From assembly GCA_965204565.1 (NCBI GenBank), contig CBDBEU010000003.1:372001-436000 (forward strand): a stretch of DNA of 64,000 bases, written 5' to 3'. The position numbers and the translations under genes are program-made. The stretch comes from CBDBEU01 sp965204565. GTDB lineage: Bacteria; Pseudomonadota; Alphaproteobacteria; Rhizobiales; TMED25. This document shows positions 9,207 to 20,719 of this stretch, piece by piece (within the stretch, counting starts at the first letter, position 1; each line of letters starts with the position of its first letter). Under the pieces are notes generated by a model. That model ran no database searches and was not told the DNA's origin. It saw only the letters and a list, made by a program, of their open reading frames with translations.

Positions 9207-10075
9207 GGCGCGGTCTCCTTGCGCTCGCGGCGCGCCGGGTTCTGGAATCGCATGGCGAGTATGGTTGCGACAACGGTGATCACGATCAAAACGGTCGAGG
9301 CGGCGTTGACTTCGGGTGTCACCGAGAAACGGACCATCGAGTAGACCTTGACCGGGAAGGTCACGCTATCGGGGCCGGAAGTGAAGAAGGTGATGACGAA
9401 ATCATCGAGTGACAATGTGAAGGCCAAGAGCGCTCCGGCAATCAATCCTGGCCGCATGAAGGGCAAAATGACATAGCGGAAGGTGTGCCATTCGCTGGCG
9501 CCGAGATCGCGGCTTGCCTCCTCAAGTTCACGGTTGAAACCGGCCATGCGGGCACGCACCACGACGGCGACAAAGGGGAAGCAGAATGAGATGTGGGCAA
9601 TGGTTATGGCTGACAGATTGAGCGGCCATGGCCCGCCCGATGGCCATCCAATGCGGGCGAAAAACACCAGCATGGCCACGCCCATGCAGATTTCGGGCAC
9701 CACGATTGGCAGCAATATTGCGTTTTCATAGGCGGCCTTGCCAGAAAAGCGGAATCGCCACAGCGTTAGCGCGACAAGAGCGCCCAGAATGGTGGAGATG
9801 ACGGTAGTGAATACCGCGATGGTCAGCGAATTGACGAACGCCTCGATCAGGTCGTCATTGTTCCAGGCCTTCAGATAGTAATCGAAGGTGAAGCCGCGCC
9901 AGACGATGTTGCGTTTGGAATCGTTGAAGCTGAAGGCAATAAGGCCAATGATCGGTGCGTATAAAAGTGCGAAAGTCACTAGCACCATGGACCGCAGCCA
10001 CAGCTTGCGGGTGTAGTCCAGCGGACCCGGCCGTTCGCGGCGCAAGCGGCGGTTTGAAGCGGTGGCGGCCATCAC
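9203..10075 (-). CDS. potC: Polyamine ABC transporter permease (PotC/PotI type)
   Basis: This 290-residue inner-membrane permease of the importer has six predicted membrane segments and the EAA loop 'EEASRDLGASEWHTF...LPFMRPG' that contacts the ATPase. It overlaps both neighbouring genes by 4 bp, so expression is translationally coupled. The N-terminal leader before the first membrane segment is basic and about 25 residues long, usual for this family. The partner permease is encoded just upstream. Confidence 0.92.
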   Translation of the reverse strand: MMAATASNRRLRRERPGPLDYTRKLWLRSMVLVTFALLYAPIIGLIAFSFNDSKRNIVWRGFTFDYYLKAWNNDDLIEAFVNSLTIAVFTTVISTILGALVALTLWRFRFSGKAAYENAILLPIVVPEICMGVAMLVFFARIGWPSGGPWPLNLSAITIAHISFCFPFVAVVVRARMAGFNRELEEASRDLGASEWHTFRYVILPFMRPGLIAGALLAFTLSLDDFVITFFTSGPDSVTFPVKVYSMVRFSVTPEVNAASTVLIVITVVATILAMRFQNPARRERKETAP

Positions 10076-10989
10076 ACTTCCATCCCGGCTTTGCGACCGG
10101 CAATGAGAGTGCGGATCGCCAGCGCGCCGAATGTCATATACATCAGCAGGAACGACAGTGCGGTGCCGAAGGGCCAGTCATTGGCACTCTTGAACTGGCG
10201 CTCGATGACATTGCCGATCATCTGCGCATTGGTGCCGCCCAGAAGGTCCGGGGTCAGGAACGATCCAAGACAGGGAATGAACACCAGGATGATGCCCGAG
10301 ACGATACCCGGCATGGCTAGCGGTATAACGACGGAGAACAGCGTGCGCGCTTGCGAGGCGCCAAGGTCGAGGCTGGCTTCGATATAGGACCGGTCGAGGC
10401 GCTCAAGCGTGGCATAGAGCGGTAGCACCATGAATGGCATATAGACATAGGTGAGCCCGGCTATCACGGCGAAGTCATTATAGAGCATGGTGAGCGGCTC
10501 GAAACGCTCACCCAGAAGCTGATACTTGGCCAACCCCGCCCATTCGAGCACTTGATTGGCTTTGCCCCAGAGCCATTCAAGACCGAAATTGACGTGGCCG
10601 CGGGTCCGGAATACTGCGATCAGCGCATAGGTTCGGATCAGCAGATTGATCCAGAACGGCAGGATCACGATCAGCAGCAATATCGGTTTCCAGCGCTCGC
10701 GTGCAAACGAGATGGCAAAGGCGACCGGGAATGAAATCATCAGGCACAGCGCGCTGGTCAGAAGACTGATCCACACCGATTTCCAGACGATTTCGAGATA
10801 GATCGATTCCAGGGCGCGCAGATAGTTATCCGGCGTCCAAGTGATGATGATGTCGATGGTGCCGGATTTCTCACCGAAACTCATCACCCAGATGAAGCCG
10901 AGCGGCACTAGAAAGAAAGCGAGAAGCCACACGGTCCCCGGAAAGAACAGGGTTGCGAAGACGGACTTTCTCGCTTTCCACTCGTCCAT
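10072..10989 (-). CDS. potB: Polyamine ABC transporter permease (PotB/PotH type)
   Basis: This 305-residue permease is the second membrane subunit, forming a heterodimer with the downstream PotC/PotI-type protein. The EAA motif reads 'EASLDLGASQARTLF...LAMPG'. The first membrane segment begins near residue 14. The binding-protein gene ends 73 bp upstream. The complete set of subunits and the intact motifs indicate a working transporter. Confidence 0.92.
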   Translation of the reverse strand: MDEWKARKSVFATLFFPGTVWLLAFFLVPLGFIWVMSFGEKSGTIDIIITWTPDNYLRALESIYLEIVWKSVWISLLTSALCLMISFPVAFAISFARERWKPILLLIVILPFWINLLIRTYALIAVFRTRGHVNFGLEWLWGKANQVLEWAGLAKYQLLGERFEPLTMLYNDFAVIAGLTYVYMPFMVLPLYATLERLDRSYIEASLDLGASQARTLFSVVIPLAMPGIVSGIILVFIPCLGSFLTPDLLGGTNAQMIGNVIERQFKSANDWPFGTALSFLLMYMTFGALAIRTLIAGRKAGMEV

Positions 10990-11062
10990 CAGCTCAGGGG
11001 TCCGCGGTACCGTTTTTTACGCTAGTTGAAACTCGCAAAGTGCCGAATTGACCGTTTCTCGA

Positions 11063-12139
11063 TCAGGCGGCCTCAATGCGGGTCCAAGACTCCTCGATTA
11101 TCCGATTGACGTCTTCACCCAGATACGGGGCGCTTTCACATTTGGCGATGACGTCTTCGGGCGGGAAAATTACCGGATTGTTCTTGTAGTCATCACCCAG
11201 CAGCGCGCGCGCGGCTTCATTGGGTGTGGCGTACTGAATGAAGTCGGCGATGGCGGCGCCAGCCTCGGCTTCGAATATATAGTTGATGAAGGCGTGGGCG
11301 TTTTCGGGATGCGGCGCATCGGTGGGAATGCACAAGCAATCCTGCCAGATCATGCCGCCCTCCTTGGGCACCACATAGGTGAATGAGTCATCCTCGACCA
11401 TTAGTTGGGCAATGTCGCCGTTCCATTCCTGGGCGATATCGACTTCGCCGGATGCCAGCAGGTCCTGACCATTGTCGGGTGCGAACACCTTGATGTGCGG
11501 CTTTTGCGCGATGACAAGCTCCTCGACTTGCTTGTAATGGGCGGGATCGGTGGTGCTCAGCGAGTGGCCGAGATATTTGAGGCCCATGCCGATTACGTCG
11601 GAGGTTTCAGACAACAGCGAAATGCGACCTGAATATTCATCGGAATCGTAAAGCACTTTCCAGCTATCGATCAGCGATGACACCGCGCCCTTGTTGTAGC
11701 CGATGCCCATGGTGCCCCACATATAGGGCAGGGAATATTCGCGGCCGGGATCAAAATTCGCATCAAGGAACAGCTTGTTGATGTTCGAAATGTTGGGAAT
11801 CTTGTCATGGTCGATGGGCTCCAGCATTTCGGCGGCCTTCGCGCGCTCGACAAAGTCGTTGGTCGGCACGATCACGTCATAGCCGGGATTGCCTTCGCGC
11901 AGCTTGGCGAACAACTCATCATTGTCAGCAAACAAATCCATCTTTGTTTCAATGCCGCTCGCTTCCTTGAAATCGTCGAGCGTGGTCTCACCGATATAGG
12001 TGTCCCAATTGTAGAAATTGAGTTTCTTTTCTTCTTGGCCATGGGCGCGGTAGGGAAGGAAGGTAAGTCCAACTGCAACGGCGCTGGTGCCGGTGAGGAA
12101 GCTGCGGCGCGAAAGGCCGCGATGCGGTTTGCGTGTCAT
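11063..12139 (-). CDS. potD: Polyamine-binding periplasmic protein (PotD/PotF family)
   Basis: This is the 358-residue solute-binding subunit. The start at 12139 is preferred over an in-frame upstream ATG because it follows an AAAGGT ribosome site and places a twin-arginine-like signal (SRRSFLTG near residue 10) at the N-terminus. The mature part begins near 'LNFYNWDTYIGE', typical of spermidine/putrescine-binding proteins. It is first in the pot operon, so the promoter should lie in 12140-12297, shared with the divergent aminotransferase remnant. Putrescine is the likely ligand by context only. Confidence 0.92.
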   Translation of the reverse strand: MTRKPHRGLSRRSFLTGTSAVAVGLTFLPYRAHGQEEKKLNFYNWDTYIGETTLDDFKEASGIETKMDLFADNDELFAKLREGNPGYDVIVPTNDFVERAKAAEMLEPIDHDKIPNISNINKLFLDANFDPGREYSLPYMWGTMGIGYNKGAVSSLIDSWKVLYDSDEYSGRISLLSETSDVIGMGLKYLGHSLSTTDPAHYKQVEELVIAQKPHIKVFAPDNGQDLLASGEVDIAQEWNGDIAQLMVEDDSFTYVVPKEGGMIWQDCLCIPTDAPHPENAHAFINYIFEAEAGAAIADFIQYATPNEAARALLGDDYKNNPVIFPPEDVIAKCESAPYLGEDVNRIIEESWTRIEAA

Positions 12140-12297
12140 TTTTTTACCTTTCAAACAAAGAGGCACGGTTCTTCGCTTTTGCTGATCTGAGTTAAATTGT
12201 GCGATGCATACACCCTGTTGTGCAATATGGTTAACGCTGCACGTAGCAGCGCTGTCAGGCCACTGACGAGGCCTCATTCTGCGACTTAGAACCGACT

Positions 12298-12465
12298 ATG
12301 GAACAAGAGCTTATGGAAAATCATCAGCCAACCGCCGAGGTGCAGGCGCCCGATGTTGCTCATCATCTGCACCCGTTCACGGATCATGCCCAGTTGCACA
12401 AACGCGGCACGCGCATGATTACCCGCAGCGAGGGCGTCTATATTTTCGATCATGACGGGTGGTAA
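12298..12465 (+). pseudogene. Class III aminotransferase, N-terminal stub (putrescine-pyruvate type?)
   Basis: The ATG at 12298 opens 55 codons that match the N-terminus of omega-amino-acid/putrescine-pyruvate transaminases (blocks 'HHLHPFTDH' and 'GVYIFDHDG'). The frame then ends at a stop supplied by the IS3-type debris that begins around 12466. The rest of the gene, with the PLP lysine, is not found downstream. It is divergent from the polyamine transporter, as spuC-like genes often are, so the lost enzyme probably used the imported putrescine. Function is surely lost. Confidence 0.8.
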
Positions 12466-12469
12466 TCCC

Positions 12470-13120
12470 CCATTTTTGCGGTGGCTTGGACGTAGAATTT
12501 TCTCGGCAGGATGGCAGGATGACTGAGGAGATTCCGATGAACAAAACACGTTTCAACGCGGCCCGGATCATGGACATTCTGCGGCAGATGGAGAACGGCG
12601 TGCCCGTATCCGGGTTGTGCCGCGAACAGGGCATGAGCAGCGCCACGGTCTACAAGTGGCGCGGCCAGGTATGCCGGCATGGACACGCGCCTGATCAGCG
12701 AGATGACGGCCATCGACGAGGAGAACCGGCGGCTGAAGCGCATGTACGCCGACGTCGGTATGCAGAACGATCTGCTCGCGGAGGCCCTCGGAAAAAAATG
12801 ATACGGCCGGCTCAGCGCCGAGAGTTGGCCTTGAAAGCGGTGGCGATGAAGGGCGTCGGTATTGCGCCGGCCTGCCGCGGGTTCTCCATCGGCGAGACGT
12901 GCTACGGATACGGCCCGAAGCTGGACAAAGGGAACGAACAGATCGCGGATCTGCTTGTCGGACTGACCAATGCCAGGAAAACCTGGGGCTTCTGGCTGTG
13001 TTTCCTGTATCTGGGCAACGTTCAGGGCCATGTCTGGAACCCCAAACGCGTCTACCGGATCTATCGCGATCTGGAACCAGATCTGCGCATCAAGCCCCGC
13101 AGGCGTCTGAAGTGTGAGAA
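12470..13120 (+). mobile_element. IS3-family remnant (orfA plus start of orfB)
   Basis: A helix-turn-helix OrfA with 'MNKTRFNAARIMDILRQ' and 'GLCREQGMSSATVYKW' begins at 12537. A frame change then leads to the OrfA leucine-zipper end ('EENRRLKRMYAD') and OrfB starts ('ALKAVAMKGVGIAPACRGF', 'WNPKRVYRIYRDLEPDL'). OrfB breaks off near 13115 at the junction with an oppositely oriented IS630 remnant, so the DDE core is missing. It replaces the 3' part of the aminotransferase gene. Confidence 0.8.
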
Positions 13121-13945
13121 ACCCGGGGGAACTGGCCGTGCCGGACGCGCCAGACGAGGTCTGATCGATGGGGTTCATGTCGGGGCTGTAGGGCGGCAGA
13201 TAGAAGATCCGGGCGCGTGGGGAGGCGATGATCATGACGGATGCCGGCGATCTTATGGGCAGGTAGATTGGCGAGCACCACGACATCACCGCGTGTCGGG
13301 GTCGGTGCCGGCACCTCCTCAATATAGGCGCGAAAAGCCTGGTCATCCATCGGACCATCGAGGACCCGGGGGCCGTGAGGCCTGAGAGGCGAAGACCGGC
13401 AATGAAAGTCATCGTCTTCCAGTGGCCGAAGGATACGCTGTCCCGGCAGCGCTTGCCGACCGGCGCCCAACCGTAGAGGCGGGCTATCCTGGTGTTGACG
13501 CCGGTCTCGTCGAGCAAGACCGGACGCTCGGGATCAATGAAGGGCTGGGCGGCCTTCCACATCCGCCGGCGGGCTGCCACGTCCGGCCGGTCCTGCCCGG
13601 CGGCCCTCAGGGCTTTTTTTGAACGACGGACCGCGCCGGCGGACCGCATTCCACACCGCGCCGGTGGAGATGAACACGCCATGATCGGCCTCGAGCCGGG
13701 TTTGCACGCTCGCCGGTGTTATGCCGGGGTGAGAATCTCATATGTCCGGCCAGCACCATTTCCTGAGCCGCCGTTGGCTTGCGCGGCGCATGGCCCCGGT
13801 TCGGGTTGGGACCGCTGCCGCCTGCCTCACCGCCATCCCGCCGTCTACCGCCGAAAGAACCCGATCCCGCAAGTCCTGCGAACAGCGCCGTCCGGATCTC
13901 AACCCATGATGCGCCTCCATCTTGCGGCATCCCGTGAATCACATC
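13121..13945 (-). mobile_element. IS630-family transposase remnant
   Basis: On the minus strand several frames together spell an IS630-type transposase: N-terminal 'SQDLRDRVLSAVDGGMAVRQAA', then 'DVAARRRMWK', 'LLDETGVNTRIARLYGWAPVGKR', 'FGHWKTMTFIAGL' and the second-Asp region. At least three frameshifts are needed, so it is a pseudogene. It lies back to back with IS3 and IS30 debris, forming a nested IS island. Confidence 0.8.
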
Positions 13946-14180
13946 AGTGCGCGATTGGGAACCCCCAAACGATTCCGCTCATCGCGAAGACGCGACCTTG
14001 TGCGCGCCAGCGGCCGGATACCACCCGTCCGGGACAGCAAGGGAAAGAATCGACGATGAGTTATGATCGAACCTGCGGCCAATCGAACGCATCGAGTCCC
14101 CACGCTGCCGGCGATCCCAAATCTCTGCCTTCTGGCTATCGATAAAATAGATACGTCGACGGTAGCCCATCGTGAACACT
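13946..14180 (-). mobile_element. IS30-family transposase N-terminal remnant
   Basis: The minus-strand reading from 14179 gives 'MGYRRRIYFIDSQKAEIWDRRQRG' and 'SIGRRFDHNSSSI', the helix-turn-helix start of IS30 transposases. After about 50 codons the frame changes and homology ends at the IS630 remnant. Only the first fifth of the gene survives. Confidence 0.7.
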
Positions 14181-14333
14181 CCATCTTTCCATCAAAGACT
14201 GTAGTGTTGAGGCAACCATTTGAATCAACCCCCTATCGGGGACGCGCCAACAGCACCTAGTGCTAACGCACGCCTTCACGTGCGCAACAACCAGCAGACA
14301 TCAGCGAAAATCCCGAAGCTCACACGGCGCAAT

Positions 14334-14765
14334 CTAGCCGGTCTTTTTTGCCGACCCGTTGGTGAGCAGCGACTGGTCGAGCCGTTCCAGCATATTGGTG
14401 ATCGGACTGCGCTCGGCCGGATCCAGATGTGCCAGAGTGGCGTCATACCGCGCCGTCACAATGTTCATCAGCACCGGCACCAAAGTCTTTCCGCGCTCGG
14501 TCAGCTCTACCCGCGCCGCCCGCAGATCCCCCGGATCATCGATCCGCTCGACCAGCCACTTGTCGACCAGACGGTCCACCAGCCTGGTCACCGCACCGCG
14601 ATCAATGCCGATCAGCCGTGCCAACTCGCTCGGCCGGTTGGCCCGGCCTTCATAAGTCAGAACCAGAACCGGCCATTGATGGGCGGTGACGCCGAACTCG
14701 GCGAGGTCATGACCTATTGCGGTGTATAGGATAGGGCCGCTGTAATTCTTGAGAACAGGAGACAC
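14334..14765 (-). CDS. MarR-family transcriptional regulator
   Basis: This 143-residue protein has the MarR winged helix: recognition region 'RPSELARLIGIDRGAVTRLVDRLVDKWLVER', then the wing with 'RAARVELTERGK'. It probably binds DNA as a dimer and may sense a small aromatic or acid ligand, as family members do. It lies 35 bp downstream of acs on the same strand and could be cotranscribed with it; a role in controlling acs is inference. A non-ATG start slightly upstream is possible. Confidence 0.85.
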   Translation of the reverse strand: MSPVLKNYSGPILYTAIGHDLAEFGVTAHQWPVLVLTYEGRANRPSELARLIGIDRGAVTRLVDRLVDKWLVERIDDPGDLRAARVELTERGKTLVPVLMNIVTARYDATLAHLDPAERSPITNMLERLDQSLLTNGSAKKTG

Positions 14766-14800
14766 AACGCATTCTCTGAAATCCCTGACTCATCCACAGC

Positions 14801-16762
<1,962 letters not shown>

Positions 16763-17059
16763 ATTCCTCCCCAAACTCAAACAATTTTACGCGCCGGTAA
16801 GTCAGCATTATGGCGGCGGGGCAAAAATGCGGCAAGGTCGATGCGGGTTGTTTTACTTCACAATGCGCATTGTTGCTCATCAGCGCGCGCCAGCGCACAC
16901 ACCGCCGAGCGCGTCGGGCTTCACACTATAACTCAAGCAAAAAATGTGTGGAAAGGTGCCGGGCAACAGTTCGCAAATAATCGCGCCCAAATCCACCCAT
17001 CACCGTCCTAAGACCGGCGCCATCTGCCTGCAGCCAATGGAGACTGCCGATCACTATCA
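16763..17059. other. Intergenic region upstream of acs
   Basis: No coding sequence is convincing here. The stretch separates the acs start from the end of the EVE-domain gene and should hold the acs promoter. I could not assign a specific sigma factor or operator site with confidence. Confidence 0.5.
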
Positions 17060-17536
17060 TCAGGTGGCTTGCCCAGGTGCGACAGGTCCACCTAGCGCCG
17101 GTTTAAATTGAACACAACCCCAAGCCTTACCGCCCAGAGCGCAGACCGTCCGCCATTCCTCATCGCTCACCGGCTGCACAGAAAGCCTTGAATTGTTGAC
17201 CAGCACCATCTGACCAAGCTCTGGCGTGTGCTTGATCTGATCAAGTTTTACCGGTCTTGGCAGAGCCTCGACCGCGGCCAGATCGACGCAGTGCCAGCGA
17301 TCGTCATCGGTGGTGGAATCGTGATGGGCCGGCGCGATCACCTTGACGATGCCGACAATCTCCTTGGCGCGGACAGAATGGTAAAAAAAGCCGAGATCGC
17401 CCACCTCCATCGCATCCATATTGTTGCGCGCCTGGTAGTTGCGCACGCCATCCCACTCGGTACCGCCCGCGCCTGCCGCCACCTGATCGTCCCACGACCA
17501 TGTGCCGGGCTCGGACTTGAAAAGCCAAAAAGCCAT
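17060..17536 (-). CDS. EVE domain-containing protein
   Basis: This 158-residue protein is a single EVE domain (PUA-like fold): 'FWLFKSEPGTWSWDDQ' at the start, 'WDGVRNYQARNNMDAM' and 'LGFFYHS' in the middle. EVE domains bind modified bases in nucleic acids; eukaryotic THYN1 is the best-known relative, and the bacterial cellular role is not established. The gene lies between gpsA/tsaD and acs on the same strand, a common alphaproteobacterial order. A good ribosome site (GGAGGGGG) precedes the ATG. Confidence 0.88.
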   Translation of the reverse strand: MAFWLFKSEPGTWSWDDQVAAGAGGTEWDGVRNYQARNNMDAMEVGDLGFFYHSVRAKEIVGIVKVIAPAHHDSTTDDDRWHCVDLAAVEALPRPVKLDQIKHTPELGQMVLVNNSRLSVQPVSDEEWRTVCALGGKAWGCVQFKPALGGPVAPGQAT

Positions 17537-17601
17537 AACCCCCTCCTGAATTCACGGGCGAGACTACAGCAAGATCCGGCGTTGCGGAATCAGCCAAACA
17601 C

Positions 17602-18591
17602 TCATTCCGCCCTTAGCGGGCGATCGAGCAGCGCCCTGATCGCATCATCAATCCCGGCGTTGCCGGCAATGACATCGGCCACCGCCTGACAGATCGGCAT
17701 TTCGGTGCCCTGGCGGCTGGCGCGTTGGGCCACCGCACCGGCGCTGAAAAGGCCCTCGGCCAATGGCGCGCCGGGAACGTTAAGCTGATCAAGGCGTCTG
17801 CCCTCGCCCAGCGCCATGCCAAGGCTGGTATTGCGCGACTTGGCGCTGGTAGCCGTCAGCACCAGATCGCCAAGGCCGGAAAGTCCGGCAAAGGTCTCGC
17901 GCCGTGCGCCCAGCGCAATGCCAAAGCGCGTCATCTCGGCAAGCCCGCGGGCGATCAGCGCGGCCCTTGCACTTTCGCCAAGCCCGCGCCCCATGACAAT
18001 GCCAACCGCGATGGCGAGCACGTTCTTGACCGCACCGCCGATCGCCACCCCGCGCACATCATCGCTAACATAAGGCCGGAACGTGGCGCGCGCGAACACT
18101 TTGGCGCATTCGGCCGCTTGGGCTTGATCGCCCGCCGCCAGCGTCACCGCCACCGGAAGTCCGCCGGCCACATCATCGGCAAACCCCGGTCCCGACAGGA
18201 TCGCTGGTGTGGCTTGCGGCAATGCCTCGCTGGCCACCTCATGCATCATCAGGCCGCTTTTCTGCTCAAGCCCCTTGGCCGCAATCACAATCAGCGCGCG
18301 ATCTGGCAAATGAAAGACAAGTGCCTCACAAATCCCGCGCGTGGCTTGCGCCGGGACGGCCAGAACGATGATCTTGGCGCTTACCGCTTTTGAAAACTCG
18401 GTGGTGGCGGTGATCTCAGGCGCAATCATAATGCCGGGCAAGGACGGATGTGACCGCTCGCGGTTTAGCTCCTCGGCACGTTCGGACCGCCGCGCCCATA
18501 GCGTGACGTCATGGCCATTGGCGGCGGCAAGCCCCGCCAGCGCTGTTCCCCAGGCGCCGGCGCCCAGAACCGAGACATTTGGGGCCGTCAT
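17602..18591 (-). CDS. gpsA: NAD(P)-dependent glycerol-3-phosphate dehydrogenase
   Basis: The 329-residue enzyme reduces dihydroxyacetone phosphate to sn-glycerol 3-phosphate for phospholipid synthesis. The Rossmann motif GAGAWGTALA is at residues 10-19; 'AAKGLE' and 'SGPGFADDVAGGLP' are the substrate-binding blocks, and the catalytic lysine lies in 'GGAVKNVLAIAVGI'. It starts 4 bp after tsaD ends and probably shares its transcript. Confidence 0.96.
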   Translation of the reverse strand: MTAPNVSVLGAGAWGTALAGLAAANGHDVTLWARRSERAEELNRERSHPSLPGIMIAPEITATTEFSKAVSAKIIVLAVPAQATRGICEALVFHLPDRALIVIAAKGLEQKSGLMMHEVASEALPQATPAILSGPGFADDVAGGLPVAVTLAAGDQAQAAECAKVFARATFRPYVSDDVRGVAIGGAVKNVLAIAVGIVMGRGLGESARAALIARGLAEMTRFGIALGARRETFAGLSGLGDLVLTATSAKSRNTSLGMALGEGRRLDQLNVPGAPLAEGLFSAGAVAQRASRQGTEMPICQAVADVIAGNAGIDDAIRALLDRPLRAE

Positions 18592-18595
18592 CGCG

Positions 18596-19690
18596 TCAAG
18601 CCTTCACACCGGCGCCACCTGCATGGGGCGCATCAGGGTCGAGCGGCCATCTGGCGCGCGCCGGCGCTTCGAGAGTATCCGCCAGACCAAGGGCTAGCCG
18701 CTCAGCTCCCGCCCAGGCAATCATGGCGCCATTGTCACCGCACAATCGTGCCGGTGGAATGACCAGTTCAAGACCGGCATCGGCGGCAACCGACGCCAGC
18801 CGCGCCGCCAGCGCCTGATTAGCTGCCACCCCGCCAGCCGCCACCATGAGGCGCGGCAGCGGGGCATCTGAACTTTCATGCAAGCCCGCAATTGCGTGCT
18901 TGAGACGGTCCTCGATCACATCCAGAGCGGCAGCCTGAAATCCGGCGCACAAATCGGCGACATCATCATCGCCAAGCGGCGCTGCTGCTTCGGCCTTGTG
19001 GCGCAGTGCCGTCTTCAGGCCAGAAAACGAAAAATGCGGCTGATCGGTGCCCAGCATCGGCCGCGGCGGATCAAAACGCGATGCATTGCCACGCGCCGCC
19101 CAGCGCTCGACCTCCGGTCCGCCCGGAAATCCGAGCCCGATCAGCTTGGCTGTCTTGTCGAATGCCTCGCCCAACGCATCGTCAAGCGTGGTACCGAGCC
19201 GTTGATAATCGCCAACCCCGCGCACCAGCAGGATCTGCGTGTGTCCGCCAGAGACTAGCAATAGCAAATAGGGAAATGCCACCGCGTCGGTCAGCCGCGC
19301 GGTCAGCGCATGACCTTCCAGATGATTGACCGCCACCAATGGCAGATCACGGGCAAAGGCAATCGACTTGGCGGTCATCAGCCCGACCAGAACACCACCG
19401 ATCAACCCCGGACCCGCGGTTGCCGCAACGCCGTCAATCTCACCGAAGGAAACACCGGCTTCGGTCAATGCGATCTTGATGATCCGGTCGAGCACTGCCA
19501 CATGGGCGCGCGCGGCAATTTCCGGCACCACCCCGCCATAGGGCGCATGCTCGCTCATCTGCGAGTGCACCACATTGGCGAGAATACGCCCCTCGCCATC
19601 CGGCATCCGGCGCGCCAATGCCGATGCGGTCTCATCACAGCTGGTTTCAATGCCGAGCACTGTCAGCGTCTGATCGGAAGAAGCATTCAC
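18596..19690 (-). CDS. tsaD: tRNA N6-adenosine threonylcarbamoyltransferase
   Basis: The 364-residue TsaD transfers the threonylcarbamoyl group to A37 of ANN-decoding tRNAs, together with TsaB/TsaE. The metal-binding HLEGH motif is at residues 123-127, with 'GIETSCDETA' at the start and 'GPGLIGGVLVG' in the nucleotide fold. It is divergent from hemC; the 98 bp between them should contain both promoters. Length and motifs are normal. Confidence 0.96.
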   Translation of the reverse strand: MNASSDQTLTVLGIETSCDETASALARRMPDGEGRILANVVHSQMSEHAPYGGVVPEIAARAHVAVLDRIIKIALTEAGVSFGEIDGVAATAGPGLIGGVLVGLMTAKSIAFARDLPLVAVNHLEGHALTARLTDAVAFPYLLLLVSGGHTQILLVRGVGDYQRLGTTLDDALGEAFDKTAKLIGLGFPGGPEVERWAARGNASRFDPPRPMLGTDQPHFSFSGLKTALRHKAEAAAPLGDDDVADLCAGFQAAALDVIEDRLKHAIAGLHESSDAPLPRLMVAAGGVAANQALAARLASVAADAGLELVIPPARLCGDNGAMIAWAGAERLALGLADTLEAPARARWPLDPDAPHAGGAGVKA

Positions 19691-19788
19691 CTTCGTTGTC
19701 CCGCCTCACACCTTCATTGCCGGGCCCTTTGCCCCGCCCGCCATGCCGGTATAGTGCGCTAGGCAACGAGAATCGAGGCAAGCTTCGC

Positions 19789-20715
19789 ATGGCTGCAACT
19801 CCCATCCGCATTGCAACACGAGGATCGCCATTGGCGCTGTCGCAGGCGCGTCTTGTCGCGCGCCTGCTGTGTCAGCATCACCGGCTTGAAGCCGATACGG
19901 TCGAGATCATCAAGATCAGGACCAGCGGCGATCAGATCCGTGACCGCCGGCTGTCCGACATTGGCGGCAAGGGGCTGTTCACCAAGCAGATCGAAGAGGC
20001 GTTGATCGCGAACGCCACAGACCTTGCGGTCCACTCCATGAAAGATGTCGAAACCCGGCTCCCCGATGGCCTTGAGATCGCAGCACTGCTCGAGCGCGAG
20101 GACACGCGCGACGTGCTGATCTCAAATTCCGGCGCCGGTGCCATTGCCGATCTGCCGCGCGGCGCCATTCTTGGCACCGCATCGCTGCGCCGCGCAGCTC
20201 TCGTCAAGGCGCTGCGGCCCGATATCAAGATCGAGACCCTGCGCGGTAACGTCCAGACCCGGCTTTCCAAGCTTGCCGCCGGCAGCTTCGAGGCAACCCT
20301 TCTCGCCAAGGCCGGCCTCAACCGGCTGGGGCTTGACCCTGAAAACGCCTCACCGATAGAGCCTGATGAAATGCTGCCGGCGGTCGCCCAGGGCGCCATC
20401 GGCATTGAAATTCGCGAGGACGATGAGCGTCTGCGAGCACTTGTCAGCCCCCTCAATAATCACCCCACACATCAGGCGGTCACGGCTGAACGCGCACTGC
20501 TGGCTGAACTTGACGGCTCTTGCCGCACGCCGATTGCAGCCCTTGCGATTCCTGATCGCGGCGCGCTGCGCCTGCGCGCGCTGATCGCAAAACCAGATGG
20601 CAGCGCTGTCCATCGCGCCGAAATGCAAGGACCGCCAGCCGAGGCCGAAAAACTTGGCCATGCGCTTGGCGCACACCTAAAGCACCTCGCCGGACCGGGC
20701 TTCATGGGCGATTGA
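19789..20715 (+). CDS. hemC: Hydroxymethylbilane synthase (porphobilinogen deaminase)
   Basis: The 308-residue enzyme polymerises four porphobilinogens to hydroxymethylbilane in tetrapyrrole synthesis. It has 'IRIATRGSPLALSQA' at the start, 'SMKDVETRLPDG' in the active site and the dipyrromethane-cofactor Cys245 in 'LDGSCRTP'. The ATG at 19789 was chosen for the family N-terminus; longer in-frame readings run antisense into tsaD. hemD follows 4 bp downstream. Confidence 0.96.
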   Translation: MAATPIRIATRGSPLALSQARLVARLLCQHHRLEADTVEIIKIRTSGDQIRDRRLSDIGGKGLFTKQIEEALIANATDLAVHSMKDVETRLPDGLEIAALLEREDTRDVLISNSGAGAIADLPRGAILGTASLRRAALVKALRPDIKIETLRGNVQTRLSKLAAGSFEATLLAKAGLNRLGLDPENASPIEPDEMLPAVAQGAIGIEIREDDERLRALVSPLNNHPTHQAVTAERALLAELDGSCRTPIAALAIPDRGALRLRALIAKPDGSAVHRAEMQGPPAEAEKLGHALGAHLKHLAGPGFMGD

Positions 20716-20719
20716 CACC

